Of a stretch of DNA of 64,000 nt, positions 50,688-60,359 are shown in pieces (the stretch's first letter is position 1; each line of letters begins with the position of its first letter). Origin of the DNA: Parasedimentitalea denitrificans (GTDB lineage Bacteria > Pseudomonadota > Alphaproteobacteria > Rhodobacterales > Rhodobacteraceae). Both the position numbers and the translations under genes were made by a program. The stretch lies in contig NZ_QHLQ01000002.1 of assembly GCF_011813015.1 (NCBI RefSeq), positions 186,001 to 250,000 of the forward strand, in the 5' to 3' direction. Below the pieces are notes generated by a model. It was given only the letters and a program-made list of their open reading frames with translations, had not been told where the DNA came from and did not search any database.

Positions 50688-51966
50688 AGCGCAGGGCCTC
50701 AACTGGGTTCATCCGGGCCGCGCGTCGTGCCGGAAAGACTGTGATCAACCAGCTTAGTGCCAGGCTAAGACCCGCAGCCGAGGCGACATCACCAAAGGTC
50801 ACCACAGCTGAGGGAAAGAAAAAGCCGCTAGCCTCTAGGTCGCGCACGCCGCTGCCGGTGATCCAGTCAACCAACCCGTAGACGCTGTCGATATTGGCCG
50901 CAAAAATCACCCCCAGCACCACACCAACCAGCGTGCCTGCCGTCCCAACTGAGGCACCGCACAGAAAGAACACCCGCAGGATTGATCCCTGACTTAGCCC
51001 CATGGTGCGCAGGATACCGATATCGCGGCCCTTGTTTTTGACCAACATAATCAGGCCGGACACGATGTTTAGCGCAGCGATCAGCACCAGGATCGACAGC
51101 ACGATAAAGATCGCGTTGTCCTGCATTTTCAACGCCTGAATCATGCCTCCGGCGCGGTCCTGCCAGGTGGTGATATAGGCCCGATCACCGCTGTTACGCA
51201 GCAAGGGCAGCACCATTTCACTGGCCTGTTCCGGCTTGGTCAGGCGAAGATCGACCTGATCTACTGCCCCTTCGCGGTTAAAGAAACTCTGCGCTTCGGC
51301 CAGTGGCAAGTACAGGCGGCTTTGGTCGACAAACCCTTGGCCTGATGAGAAGATATATGTCACCTCGTAGGCATTTACTCTTGGCGAAGTGCCCATAGGA
51401 GTTTTGACCCCATTTGGTGAGATCAGTTTGATCCGGTCGCCAACAGTGACCCCCAATTGCCGCGCCATCATTGCGCCAATTGCGACGCCTTTTTCAAAGT
51501 TGGCAAGATCGCCAATTGCACCGTCAGAAGCGGCGATCATCGGGTAGTTATGCAGATCCTGTGTACCGATACCAAAAACATCCACCGGTACATTGCGGCC
51601 CCGATAGCTACCCATCACCTGACCGCGGATCAGCGGAGAGGCCAGTGTGACCTCTGGTAGGGCAGAAATCCGATCAACCAGCGCGTCATAGTCACGGATC
51701 AAGTGGTCCACCGGTATCTCTGCACTGAAATCACGACGATAGTGGATTTCGGCATGGGCGTTGGCCCCCAGCATGGTCTGGATAATGTCTGACCGCAGCC
51801 CCTCGCGCACTGCCAGTGTCGCCACCAGCGCAAATACGGCCAGCGAGATGCCGATTAGGCTGATCCAGGTCATTGCCGAAACACCACCGTCGGCGCGGCG
51901 GGCGCGCAGGTAGCGCCAGGCGATCATCCATTCAAATCGTGCAAAGGGTAGTGGTGTGCTGGCCAT
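50680..51966 (-). CDS. lolC: Lipoprotein-releasing permease LolC/LolE family
   Basis: 428 residues, four membrane spans: one near the N-terminus ('MTWISLIGISLAVFALVATLAVREGL') and three near the C-terminus ('FIVLSILVLIAALNIVSGLIMLV', 'AGTLVGVVLGVIFAANI', 'AAGLSLALSWLITVFPARRAARMNPVEALRYE'). The middle is a long periplasmic MacB-PCD-like domain. 'FEWMIAWRYLRARRADGGVSAMTWISLIGISL' is the LolC/E N-terminal motif. AGGAG is five bases before ATG 51966. A single LolC/E copy with LolD is normal in alphaproteobacteria (homodimer, LolF type). Confidence 0.93.
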   Translation of the reverse strand: MASTPLPFARFEWMIAWRYLRARRADGGVSAMTWISLIGISLAVFALVATLAVREGLRSDIIQTMLGANAHAEIHYRRDFSAEIPVDHLIRDYDALVDRISALPEVTLASPLIRGQVMGSYRGRNVPVDVFGIGTQDLHNYPMIAASDGAIGDLANFEKGVAIGAMMARQLGVTVGDRIKLISPNGVKTPMGTSPRVNAYEVTYIFSSGQGFVDQSRLYLPLAEAQSFFNREGAVDQVDLRLTKPEQASEMVLPLLRNSGDRAYITTWQDRAGGMIQALKMQDNAIFIVLSILVLIAALNIVSGLIMLVKNKGRDIGILRTMGLSQGSILRVFFLCGASVGTAGTLVGVVLGVIFAANIDSVYGLVDWITGSGVRDLEASGFFFPSAVVTFGDVASAAGLSLALSWLITVFPARRAARMNPVEALRYE

Positions 51967-52172
51967 TGTGGCTCCTGCCCGGATTTTTTTGCCAAAATGG
52001 TCGCTTAGCAGGTTGGGGTCAAGCCACCGACTGATCCTGCGCGGTATTCCCCTGCCCAAAGGACAGGCCTGCGTCAGACGCGACTTCTGCGAGGTACCCT
52101 TTTATTCAGTTCACCGAATAAAGACCCAGACGCTAAAAGCGAACTGGGCCTAAAAACATCAGAACAGAGCTG

Positions 52173-52553
52173 TTACGCGACAACACGCTCCAAAAACCAG
52201 ATCTTGGACACGATCTTCCAACCATCAGCCCCTTTTACAAATCCAAGATGGTCCTGATAGATTTTCTGCCGCGCGCGAATGCGGATTTTGACCGTGGCGC
52301 ATTTTGGCGACAGCCAGTCGATCATCAGGATTTCGCTTTCCGGGGCCTGGCCAAGATTGGCCGGAGAGTTTGGCTCGTTCAGTCCCACATCCCGAATGAA
52401 CGGAGCGATGGGTTCGGCAAAAATCTCGCCACTTTCGGCGTCAAACAGGCTTGAGCTCTCATGAAACACTGCGTTCAACCTGTCTGGGTCACAGTGATAG
52501 AGCCCATCGAAGTATGTCTGTACGGCGGCAAATAGATCTGCGTCTTGAACCAT
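52173..52553 (-). CDS. NTF2-like (SnoaL/lumazine-binding type) protein
   Basis: 126 residues from ATG 52553, with AAGGAAG upstream. 'DLFAAVQTYFDGLYHCDPDRLNAVFHESSSLFDAESGEIF' and 'CATVKIRIRARQKIYQDHLGFVKGADGWKIVSKIWF' fit the NTF2-like cone fold. These proteins act as hydrolases, isomerases or binding proteins for small ligands. It is divergent from the GlxA-type regulator with 50 bases between, so the regulator may control it. Confidence 0.75.
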   Translation of the reverse strand: MVQDADLFAAVQTYFDGLYHCDPDRLNAVFHESSSLFDAESGEIFAEPIAPFIRDVGLNEPNSPANLGQAPESEILMIDWLSPKCATVKIRIRARQKIYQDHLGFVKGADGWKIVSKIWFLERVVA

Positions 52554-52603
52554 GTTTAGCTTCCTTATACTGATGTGACACAATTCAACTAAGCAGTGAA
52601 ATA

Positions 52604-53623
52604 ATGCCACATCAGATCATGCCAAAGCTCGTTCAAAAAGCGCCAAACTCCGGGGTAAAGCCGCATACGCCACCGCGTGTTGTGGCCTTGATCTATGATG
52701 GGTTGTGCACGTTCGAATATGGTATCGTAGCCGAGATTTTCGGGCTGAGCCGCCCCGAACTGGGCGGTGATCTGTTCCAGTTTTCCTCGGTCGCGAGCGA
52801 GGGCAAACAGAACGCGGCTGCGGGTGGGTTGATCGTTCAGGCCACCGGAACCGAGCAGGATTTGACGGCGGCGGATATCATTGTGGTGCCGGGCTGGCGG
52901 GGCAAAGACGCCCCTGTTCCGACTAAGACATGCAAGCTGATCCGACAGGCCCATGCCCGTGGTGCTGTGCTGTTTTCGATCTGCTCGGGCATCTATGTGT
53001 TGGCGGCTGCCGGTGTGCTGAGTGAACGAAACGCCACCACACACTGGCGCTATATTGATGATTTTGCGCGGAAATACCCCGATGTCACCCTGCGACCAAA
53101 CGAGCTATACGTGGACGAAGGCAACATCATCACATCGGCCGGCAGTTCGGCCGGGATAGACGCCTCAGTCCACATTGTGCGCAACTATTATGGAGCGGAG
53201 GTGGCCAATTCAGTGGCCCGACGGTTGGTGATGCATGGCCACCGCCACGGCGGACAGGCGCAGTTCATTGAACAGCCCGTAGCCAAGCCTGACGGGTCAC
53301 ATCGTCTGTCAGATATGATGGATCAGGTCCGCAGCTCGCTGGATGCCCCTCACCGCATTGCAAGCATGGCTCAATTGGCCGGCATGTCACCCCGTACATT
53401 TCAACGTCAGTTTCAAAACCATTCTGGCCAATCCGCCATGCAATGGCTAGCGCGTGAGCGCGTGGCTCGGGCCTGCCAACTGTTGGAAACTACCGCTCAA
53501 TCGGTAGATGTGATCAGTCAGACGGTAGGCTTCGAGAGCCCCGATAGGCTGCGCTACCACTTTCGCAGTTTTCTGGATGTCTCACCCGTAGATTACAGGA
53601 AGAGCTTTCGGAGATCCGCGTAA
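52604..53623 (+). CDS. GlxA-type transcriptional regulator (DJ-1/PfpI-AraC)
   Basis: 339 residues. The N-terminal amidase-like/DJ-1 domain runs to about 210 with the nucleophile-elbow-like Cys127 in 'VLFSICSGIYVLAAAGVL', and 'STNEL'-like 'RPNELYVDEGNIITSAGSSAGIDASVHIVR' typical of the family. The C-terminal AraC domain has 'RIASMAQLAGMSPRTFQRQFQNHSG' and 'VDVISQTVGFESPDRLRYHFRSFLDVSPVDYRK'. Members control catabolism of amines, choline derivatives and arginine. It lies between an NTF2-like gene and an MFS gene, both possible targets. Confidence 0.88.
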   Translation: MPHQIMPKLVQKAPNSGVKPHTPPRVVALIYDGLCTFEYGIVAEIFGLSRPELGGDLFQFSSVASEGKQNAAAGGLIVQATGTEQDLTAADIIVVPGWRGKDAPVPTKTCKLIRQAHARGAVLFSICSGIYVLAAAGVLSERNATTHWRYIDDFARKYPDVTLRPNELYVDEGNIITSAGSSAGIDASVHIVRNYYGAEVANSVARRLVMHGHRHGGQAQFIEQPVAKPDGSHRLSDMMDQVRSSLDAPHRIASMAQLAGMSPRTFQRQFQNHSGQSAMQWLARERVARACQLLETTAQSVDVISQTVGFESPDRLRYHFRSFLDVSPVDYRKSFRRSA

Positions 53624-53898
53624 ACACCGAGCTCATTTCTTTACTCAACCGGCTATTTCACCCGCCAACTCTTCGATGCTGTAGGTCATCTTGGATCATT
53701 CTGGATAACCGAAAATCGATCCAAGCGGGCATTGAACCGCATTTCTTTCGAGCCTTCATAGCGCGTCAATTCAAGCCCAACGTGCAGATTGGCATGCTGA
53801 AATTCGCAGAAAGTGGCCATTTCAAACGATCCATTTTTAATGCACCGTCCTCTCATCTGGCGATAACCATATGGCGCCCGATTTATTTGAGGTCTGAC

Positions 53899-55077
53899 AT
53901 GTCACGATTTACTTTGCTGTTATTATTCTATCTTGCAGCCTTTTTACAGGCTGGGGCCTATGGGCTGACTTTCTTGCTGCCACGCCTATTCAAAGGGTTT
54001 GGAGCCAATGAGGTCGTTGTTGGCCAGATGTTATTTCTGACCACGTTGGCGACCCTGGCTACTGTCTATTTTGCAGGCCATATGGCGGACCGGTTTGGCC
54101 GCATGAAGATGCTGAGCATTGCCTGTTGCGCAATTTCTGCGGCCCTCGCACTTTATGGAGGCTCCAGTTCTGTAGGGCCAGTGCTGATTTCGGCCAGTTT
54201 GCTCTTGGGGTTCGGCTGGGGGATTACTTACGCCTTGGCACCCATAGTTCTAACCAAATTGGTCGAAGGGCATGAGCGGATCAGGTACTTTGCCCTACTC
54301 TCTGTTGCGATTATGGCTGGCTTTGGTTTGTCACCGGTTTTTGCCGCCCTATTGGAGGCAGGCGGAATCGCCGTTAGCGGAGCCTTTTACGCCACGGCTG
54401 CCTTGTGCCTGATCTCTGCTGTTCTGTTTTGGATATTGATTAAACCGGCGCGTGGTCACGCATTGAAATCTGGACCCGAAGGGCGGTCATCACTGACGGT
54501 TGCACATATTGTTCGGATTATTAATTCGCCAGCCCGGCTACCGGTCATCATGGTCTGTATCGGGGCCAGTGTGTTTGCAGGCATGAACAATTTCCAGACC
54601 GTTATGGCAGACGAGCGTGGGCTGGATTATGCGAACTACTTCTTAATTTACACCGTCACCGTAGTCCTGTTTCGCGTTGTTCTGGCGCGGTTCAAGGGCG
54701 GTACGTCGCCTTATGTCACAATTGCGATGTTGCAATTTGTCATGTGTGGCAGCGTTGTGCTGTTTCTCTATTCCGGGGACCATGGGGTGTTGTACGGACT
54801 CGTCGCCTTTCTGTTTGGGATTGGCTACGGCGTGTCTTATCCCATACTGGCCGCAATGGCCGCCAGTGATGCCGAGGACGACATCGTACCGCAAACTTTA
54901 CAACTGTTTGCCCTGACTTATTTCATTGGCATTTTTGGGTTTCCATTGATCGCTGGATGGCTGATTGTCGCCTTTGGATCCGCGACCCTGTTGTGGGTCA
55001 CCGCGCTCTTGGCCGGGGTTGAGGCAACAATGGCCTTGCTCAGGGGGCAAAGGACAAGAGCCCGCGCCATCATTTGA
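53899..55077 (+). CDS. Major facilitator superfamily transporter
   Basis: 392 residues, about 12 spans. The loop 2-3 motif is 'GHMADRFGRMKMLSIA' (MFS signature GxxxDRxGR). The start was set at ATG 53899, with GAGG nine bases upstream; upstream in-frame starts would add 39 residues of non-membrane sequence. Substrate unknown. The 275-base gap before it (53624-53898) shows no gene. A terminator follows at 55095-55118. Confidence 0.88.
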   Translation: MSRFTLLLLFYLAAFLQAGAYGLTFLLPRLFKGFGANEVVVGQMLFLTTLATLATVYFAGHMADRFGRMKMLSIACCAISAALALYGGSSSVGPVLISASLLLGFGWGITYALAPIVLTKLVEGHERIRYFALLSVAIMAGFGLSPVFAALLEAGGIAVSGAFYATAALCLISAVLFWILIKPARGHALKSGPEGRSSLTVAHIVRIINSPARLPVIMVCIGASVFAGMNNFQTVMADERGLDYANYFLIYTVTVVLFRVVLARFKGGTSPYVTIAMLQFVMCGSVVLFLYSGDHGVLYGLVAFLFGIGYGVSYPILAAMAASDAEDDIVPQTLQLFALTYFIGIFGFPLIAGWLIVAFGSATLLWVTALLAGVEATMALLRGQRTRARAII

Positions 55078-55094
55078 GAGATGGTGCAAAGAAG

Positions 55095-55118
55095 AGGGCG
55101 GCCACTTTGGACCGCCCT
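55095..55118. terminator. Bidirectional terminator between MFS and proS genes
   Basis: AGGGCGG and CCGCCCT form a 7-bp stem around a ten-base loop between two convergent stops. Short A- or T-rich runs flank it. Confidence 0.6.
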
Positions 55119-55140
55119 TTGAAAGATTTGCAATTCCCGT

Positions 55141-56496
55141 TTAGAACCCGCGGCTGGTCATGTGAGGTGCGTAGATCTCGGCGACCTTTTTCACTGCCTC
55201 TTCCGGGCTCAGCTCGACGCTTTCGCCGGTGCGGCGCGAGGTGAGTTCGACCACTCCGTTCTTCAAGCCGCGTGGGCCAACAGTGATACGCCAAGGCAGG
55301 CCGATCAGGTCCATAGTGGCAAACTTGCCGCCAGCGCGTTCTTTGCGGTCGTCATACAGCGGCTCCAGACCCGCAGCGGTCATTGCTGCATAGATCTGGT
55401 TACAGGCGGCATCAGCCTCGTCGTCGCCCTGTTTCAGGTTGACGATACCACAGTGGAACGGGGTCACGCCTTCGGGCCAGATGATGCCCTTGTCGTCGTG
55501 GCTGGCCTCGATGATTGCACCCAGCAGACGCGATACACCGATCCCGTGGGACCCCATGTGAACAGGCGTTGGTTTACCATCTGGGCCCTGAACCTTGGCG
55601 CCCATGGCGTCGGAATACTTGGTGCCGAAATAGAAGATCTGGCCCACTTCGATACCACGCGCGGTGCGGCGGCGTTCTTCTGGGATCTCGTTGAACAGCG
55701 CCTCTTCGTGGGTTTCGTCTGTACGGGCGTATTTGGTGGTGAACTCTTCCAGCACACCCTGACACTGCTCGACGCTGTCATAGTCGATCTCACGATCACC
55801 AAAGCTCAGGTCGGTGACATCGCTGTCATAGAAAACTTCGGATTCGCCAGTATCAGCCAACACCAGGAATTCATGGGTGTAGTCGCCGCCAATCGGGCCA
55901 CCATCAGCACGCATTGGGATCGCCTGCAGGCCCATGCGCTCATACGAACGCAGGTAGCTGACCAAGTGACGGTTATAGGCGTGCAGCGCGTCCTCTTTGG
56001 AGAGGTCGAAGTTGTAGCCATCTTTCATATAGAATTCACGGCCACGCATCACGCCGAAACGCGGGCGTACTTCGTCGCGGAACTTCCACTGGATGTGGTA
56101 CAGGGTCAGCGGCAGGTCTTTGTAGCTGTTGACGTGGCTGCGGAAGATGTCGGTGATCAGCTCTTCGTTGGTGGGACCATAGAGCATGTCGCGGCCATGA
56201 CGGTCGCTGATCCGAAGCATTTCCTTGCCGTAATCGTCATAACGACCGGACTCTTTCCACAGGTCGGCAGACTGCAGCGTTGGCATCAGCATCGGAATGT
56301 GCCCAGCGCGCATCTGTTCGCCATGCACGATGGTTTCGATCTTTTTCAGAACCTTGAAGCCCAGCGGCAGCCAGGAATAGATCCCAGCCGAGGATTGCTT
56401 GATCATCCCGGCACGCAGCATCAGCCGGTGGCTGACGATCTGCGCCTCGGAAGGCGTCTCTTTCAGGACGGGAAGAAAATAACGGGACAGGCGCAT
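55141..56496 (-). CDS. proS: Prolyl-tRNA synthetase (short form)
   Basis: 451 residues, the compact alphaproteobacterial type without the inserted editing domain. Class II motifs: '[24 protein letters not shown]', motif 2 '[32 protein letters not shown]' and motif 3 '[16 protein letters not shown]'. The anticodon-binding domain ('[10 protein letters not shown]', '[10 protein letters not shown]' type) ends the protein. It charges tRNA-Pro. A 494-codon open frame on the opposite strand is an artefact of codon bias. Confidence 0.96.
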   Translation of the reverse strand: MRLSRYFLPVLKETPSEAQIVSHRLMLRAGMIKQSSAGIYSWLPLGFKVLKKIETIVHGEQMRAGHIPMLMPTLQSADLWKESGRYDDYGKEMLRISDRHGRDMLYGPTNEELITDIFRSHVNSYKDLPLTLYHIQWKFRDEVRPRFGVMRGREFYMKDGYNFDLSKEDALHAYNRHLVSYLRSYERMGLQAIPMRADGGPIGGDYTHEFLVLADTGESEVFYDSDVTDLSFGDREIDYDSVEQCQGVLEEFTTKYARTDETHEEALFNEIPEERRRTARGIEVGQIFYFGTKYSDAMGAKVQGPDGKPTPVHMGSHGIGVSRLLGAIIEASHDDKGIIWPEGVTPFHCGIVNLKQGDDEADAACNQIYAAMTAAGLEPLYDDRKERAGGKFATMDLIGLPWRITVGPRGLKNGVVELTSRRTGESVELSPEEAVKKVAEIYAPHMTSRGF

Positions 56497-56581
56497 GACG
56501 GTCTCAATCTAAATAAGGTTCCAAAGCGGTCTAAGCTATCACCGCGCCGCAAGCAATCGGGCATTGTCAGTGGCGGCAGGA

Positions 56582-56890
56582 TCAGATCAAATAGAGCCCC
56601 GCGACGATCAATGCCCAAAGGACCAGCACCGAAATACCCCCGTTGAGCCAGCCGGGCGCTGCCGCCAACCCCAGGTAACGCGCAAGGATCACCCGTGCCT
56701 TTAGCAGCGCCAGCCCTAGCACCATCAGGCCCGTGACCTTGGTCAGCAGATCTGAGGCCGAGCCAAGCCCGGTGAACAAGGCCGAGGTCAGGCTTAGAGC
56801 CAACAGCACAATCCAAGCCAGGCTCAGCGGGTCACGCAGCCCGCGGGACAATTGATGATACGCAAATCCTTTTTCTGACATCCTACTCAT
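56582..56890 (-). CDS. norF: NorF-like membrane protein (cytochrome oxidase subunit IV family)
   Basis: 102 residues with three membrane helices ('DPLSLAWIVLLALSLTSALFTGLG', 'LLTKVTGLMVLGLALLKARVILARYLGL', 'GGISVLVLWALIVAGLYLI'). The 'LLKARVILARYLGLAAAPGW' stretch is typical of the subunit IV/NorF family. Its ATG overlaps the norE stop (ATGA). NorF assists NO-reductase assembly or activity. No norCB, norQ or norD lies in the window, so either they are elsewhere or the pair is an orphan. Confidence 0.82.
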   Translation of the reverse strand: MSRMSEKGFAYHQLSRGLRDPLSLAWIVLLALSLTSALFTGLGSASDLLTKVTGLMVLGLALLKARVILARYLGLAAAPGWLNGGISVLVLWALIVAGLYLI

Positions 56891-57453
56891 CCCAACAGAT
56901 AGACAATTGGAAACAGCAACACCCAGACCAGATCCACCATGTGCCAGAACGCGGCTGCCGCCTCGATATTGTCGGGGTCATCGCGCCAAGCCACCAGCAA
57001 CAACAGAACCACCCCCACCACCACATGGGCGGCGTGAAACCCGGTCAGCCCGTAGTAGAACATAAAAAACGGGTGCGTCTCAAATGTGATGCCCTGCGCC
57101 GCCTTATGGGCGTATTCCACGCCCTTTATCCAAAGGAACAGAACCCCCAGCAGCGCCGCGGCAATCAGCGCAAGTTGCGGACGCAACCCTATACCCGCCC
57201 GACGCCAGTGCAGCGCTTTTGCTGCAAGATAGCCGCTGGTCAGCAGCACCAGCGTATTCAACGCCGCCCCAGTGCGGAACAGCTGATCCTGAGCTTCGGC
57301 AAATCCTACCGGATCTGTTAGGCGCATGGCCATAAACGCCAGCAATCCGGCGCCAAAGACCAAAAGCTCGCTGACAATCAGCACCCACATTATCAGGTCA
57401 CCCGGCAGGGTTTCCAGACCAGTCCGGGGTTGTTCAGAATGTGCAGAACTCAT
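56887..57453 (-). CDS. norE: NorE-like protein (cytochrome c oxidase subunit III family)
   Basis: 188 residues, five hydrophobic helices. 'LPGDLIMWVLIVSELLVFGAGLLAFMAMR' and 'FFMFYYGLTGFHAAHVVVGVVLLLLVAWR' carry the subunit III signatures (HxxH-like 'GFHAAHVV'). NorE is the oxidase-III-like partner in nitric-oxide-reductase gene clusters. The ATG at 57453 follows AGGGAC. A perfect TTGTC-N4-GACAA palindrome lies 128 bases upstream, the form expected for FNR/NNR-type regulators. Confidence 0.85.
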   Translation of the reverse strand: MSSAHSEQPRTGLETLPGDLIMWVLIVSELLVFGAGLLAFMAMRLTDPVGFAEAQDQLFRTGAALNTLVLLTSGYLAAKALHWRRAGIGLRPQLALIAAALLGVLFLWIKGVEYAHKAAQGITFETHPFFMFYYGLTGFHAAHVVVGVVLLLLVAWRDDPDNIEAAAAFWHMVDLVWVLLFPIVYLLG

Positions 57454-57580
57454 GGTGCCGTCCCTAGCCTGCAACAAGGCGGGCTCTGGGTACGGCAAAG
57501 GATACATTTCGCATGCCTACGGCCCCTTTTCGCGCAGTTGTTCTTGCCCCACCTATAATCCCCCAGCGGTGGCGGCTTCT

Positions 57581-57594
57581 TTGTCCTAGGACAA
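57581..57594. promoter_or_regulatory. FNR/NNR-like palindrome upstream of norEF
   Basis: TTGTCCTAGGACAA is perfectly symmetrical and fits TTG-N8-CAA. Sites of this form (TTGxx-N4-xxCAA) are bound by FNR/NNR/DNR proteins, which switch on denitrification genes under low oxygen or NO. It could serve norE (128 bases away) and, less likely, the FAD gene on the other side. Confidence 0.55.
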
Positions 57595-57766
57595 GCTCAC
57601 ACAGACGCTGACCAGACCGCCGCTGTGCCATTTACCCGGATCGATCCGCTTCTCCACTCGGCCCGAAATCTTACGTCGTTTTTCACCCGTCCTGACGCTT
57701 TCAGTCTAGAACGAGTATTCAAATTTTTAGAATGGTAAACAAACAATTTGCGAGAAAGAACAGCCT

Positions 57767-59131
57767 ATGTCCCAGACCATTACAGAACCTTCCCGCGAGA
57801 TCCCGGTGATTCACCAGACCGAAGTGTTGGTCATTGGCTCTGGTCCAGGAGGCTTGGCTGCGGCACTGGCAGCTGCGCGGGCTAGCGTGCAGGTGGCCTT
57901 ACTCGACCGGTTTGGCTGTTTTGGCGGCAATATCACCACAGTCGGGGTCGAAGGTTTTGCCTGGTATCGCCACGAACAAACCGTCGAGGCAGGCGGCATT
58001 GGTTGGGAATTCGAAGAGCGCGCCAAGGCGATGGGGGCGGCTGTACCAGAGAGCCAGTCCTTATCCTATGAGCTAGACAGCGAAGGCTTTAAACTGGTGG
58101 CGGACAAGCTGGTGGAAGAGGCCGGAATTCACCCGATGCTGCACCGCCAATTTGTTGCCCCGATCCGCGAAGGCGACACTGTCACCGGGGTGATCGTCGA
58201 ATCCAAGGCCGGGCGTGAAGCCATTCTGGCCAAGCGAGTGATTGATGCGACTGGTGATGCAGACATAGCCCACATGATGGGCGCGCCCTGCATCAAAACT
58301 CCGGTCGAGGAAATGCAGGCGGCATCAGTGATGTTCCACATAGCTGGCGTCGACAAACAGAAATTCATGGATGGGGTAAAGGCGGACCCGCAGACCTATG
58401 CCGATTGGTCCACTGGCGAGTGGCAGGTGGAAACAGATGGCAAAGAGGACGAGATGTTCTCTCCCTTTTTGGCCAAACCCTTTGGTCAGGCGATCCGTGA
58501 CGGTGTGATCCCTGCGCATCTGAACACCATCGGTGGCACCTGGGGCGCAGTACATGACAGTGGCGAGATGACCTATATGAACCTGGTGCATCTGGCCGGG
58601 ATTGATGGCACCGACCCAAACAGCATGACCCAAGGAGAGATCGAGGGACGCAAACAGGCGATGTTGGCGATTGAAGCGCTCAAGGCCTACACGCCGGGGT
58701 GTGAGACTGCGCGGTTGCGTAATTTTGGCATGACCCTTGGCATCCGCGACACCCGCAAGATCGACGCCATGCATAACATCACCGAGGACGAGACCCGCAA
58801 TCAAGGCCGGTTTGACGATACCATCGGTATCTATCCCGAGTTCATCGACGGCTATGGCATCCTGATTTTGCCTACCACCGGACGCTACATGCAGATCCCA
58901 TACCGCTGTATGCTCCCGAAGGGCGTGAAGAACCTGCTGGTCACCGGCCGCGCTATTGGTGGTGACAAGGTGGCCCATGCCGCCACCCGCAACATGGCCT
59001 GCTGCGCGGTGGCTGGTCAGGGGGCCGGCATTGCGGCGGCCCACTCCATTCGCAGTGATACTCCGCTGGATCAGGTGGATATCCACGCCGTTCAGGTTGA
59101 ATTGAAACGGCAGGGGGTCCGCATCACCTAA
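57767..59131 (+). CDS. FAD-dependent oxidoreductase (PF12831-type)
   Basis: 454 residues. FAD Rossmann motif: 'VLVIGSGPGGLAAALAAARA' (residues 20-39), followed by 'DRFGCFGGNITTVGVEGFAWYRHEQTVEAGGIGWEF' and the second dinucleotide contact 'LVTGRAIGGDKVAHAATRNMACCAVAGQGAGIAAA'. The last segment is the typical C-terminal FAD contact of xanthan-lyase-like/thiazole-type PF12831 proteins. It may oxidise an amine or fold a small organic substrate; not determined. Divergent from norEF, with about 310 bases between. Confidence 0.8.
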   Translation: MSQTITEPSREIPVIHQTEVLVIGSGPGGLAAALAAARASVQVALLDRFGCFGGNITTVGVEGFAWYRHEQTVEAGGIGWEFEERAKAMGAAVPESQSLSYELDSEGFKLVADKLVEEAGIHPMLHRQFVAPIREGDTVTGVIVESKAGREAILAKRVIDATGDADIAHMMGAPCIKTPVEEMQAASVMFHIAGVDKQKFMDGVKADPQTYADWSTGEWQVETDGKEDEMFSPFLAKPFGQAIRDGVIPAHLNTIGGTWGAVHDSGEMTYMNLVHLAGIDGTDPNSMTQGEIEGRKQAMLAIEALKAYTPGCETARLRNFGMTLGIRDTRKIDAMHNITEDETRNQGRFDDTIGIYPEFIDGYGILILPTTGRYMQIPYRCMLPKGVKNLLVTGRAIGGDKVAHAATRNMACCAVAGQGAGIAAAHSIRSDTPLDQVDIHAVQVELKRQGVRIT

Positions 59132-59290
59132 TGAGTTGTTCGCGCGACTTTACTGTTTCTATCCACAGCAAAGATGCAGCTATCCCTGTCTTACCCACTA
59201 GGGATTGCCCCCTACCCCTTGCAAGCGCGTTCACCTTCGGTGAAGACTGGCAACAGAATTTGGGCACAGACCAGAGCGGACATTAAAACC

Positions 59291-60358
59291 ATGGCATTAC
59301 CGGCGAAAAAGCAGATGGGTTACTGGGGCATATCGGCCCTGGTCTTTGTGGTGGTGCTTTGGGCCTTGGGGGATGTGTTGCTGCCGTTTGTGCTGGGCGG
59401 TGCAGTGGCTTATCTGATCGATCCAATTGCAGACCGGCTAGAGCGCATGGGGCTAACCCGCGCAGGTGCCACCGCAGTAATCACGGTGGGGTCGGTGCTG
59501 GTATTCCTGCTGCTTTTGCTGGTCGTGATACCAACTCTGATTTTCCAATTAATCGAACTGGTACAGGTTCTGCCCGAACTGTTCCGTGATGCGCGCGCCT
59601 TTGCCTTTGAGCGCTTCCCATCGCTGTTTGACGAGAAAAGCCAGATGCACCAAGCCATTACCACCCTGTTTGACTCTCTCAAAAGCCATTGGGTGGGCGT
59701 GCTGGAAACGGTGCTTGGCTCGGCTGTTTCCTTGCTGAACGTAGTGATCCTGATTGTTATCGTGCCGGTTGTGTCGATCTACCTTTTGCTGGACTGGGAC
59801 CAGATGACAGCTCGCATTGGTGAGTTGCTGCCACGTGACCACGCCAAGGTCATCAGCCGACTGGCGGGTGAAATCGACGCCGTGCTGGCCTCGTTCATTC
59901 GCGGCATGGGGACTGTCTGCTTTATTCTGGGCACCTATTATGCTGTGGCGCTGATGCTGGTGGGGCTGAACTTTGGTCTGGCGGTAGGGTTCATTGCTGG
60001 GCTGGTGACGTTCATTCCTTACCTTGGCGCGCTGATTGGTGGTGCATTGGCAATTGGGCTGGCGTTGTTCCAGTTCTGGGGTGATTGGTATTCGATCGGC
60101 GCAGTCGCCGTCATCTTTGCTATTGGGCAGGTAATCGAGGGCAACGTGCTGACGCCCAAACTGGTCGGCAACTCGGTTGGCTTGCACCCTGTTTGGCTGT
60201 TGCTGGCCCTGTCAGTGTTCGGCTCGCTGTTTGGCTTTGTCGGGATGCTGGTCGCAGTGCCTATGGCCGCCGCGCTGGGAGTGATTGCACGTTTCTTTAC
60301 CGAACAGTATCTGGACAGTCGACTATACCAAGGCCAAGACCACCAGGACGCCGAGTAA
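59291..60358 (+). CDS. AI-2E/PerM-family membrane protein
   Basis: 355 residues with eight or so spans. 'GDVLLPFVLGGAVAYLIDPIADRLERMGLTR' opens the AI-2E_transport domain; 'GGALAIGLALFQFWGDWYSIGAVAVIFAIGQVIEGNVLTPKLVGNSVGLHPVWLLLALSVFGSLFGFVGMLVAVPMAAALGV' closes it. ATG 59291 is chosen because the family N-terminus begins at 'MGYWGISALV'. Some members export AI-2, others move ions or protons; function here is open. hdaA follows one base later (TAA-C-ATG). Confidence 0.85.
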   Translation: MALPAKKQMGYWGISALVFVVVLWALGDVLLPFVLGGAVAYLIDPIADRLERMGLTRAGATAVITVGSVLVFLLLLLVVIPTLIFQLIELVQVLPELFRDARAFAFERFPSLFDEKSQMHQAITTLFDSLKSHWVGVLETVLGSAVSLLNVVILIVIVPVVSIYLLLDWDQMTARIGELLPRDHAKVISRLAGEIDAVLASFIRGMGTVCFILGTYYAVALMLVGLNFGLAVGFIAGLVTFIPYLGALIGGALAIGLALFQFWGDWYSIGAVAVIFAIGQVIEGNVLTPKLVGNSVGLHPVWLLLALSVFGSLFGFVGMLVAVPMAAALGVIARFFTEQYLDSRLYQGQDHQDAE

Positions 60359-60359
60359 C

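Noticed and set aside
55162..56646. A 494-codon open frame on the plus strand opposite proS
   Set aside because: It lies almost wholly over the proS coding region, shows no domain, and reads as codon-bias mirror sequence of ProS. ProS has all class II motifs on the other strand.
58325..59086. Minus-strand open frame opposite the FAD oxidoreductase
   Set aside because: Mirror of a gene with clear FAD motifs; translation has no recognisable features.
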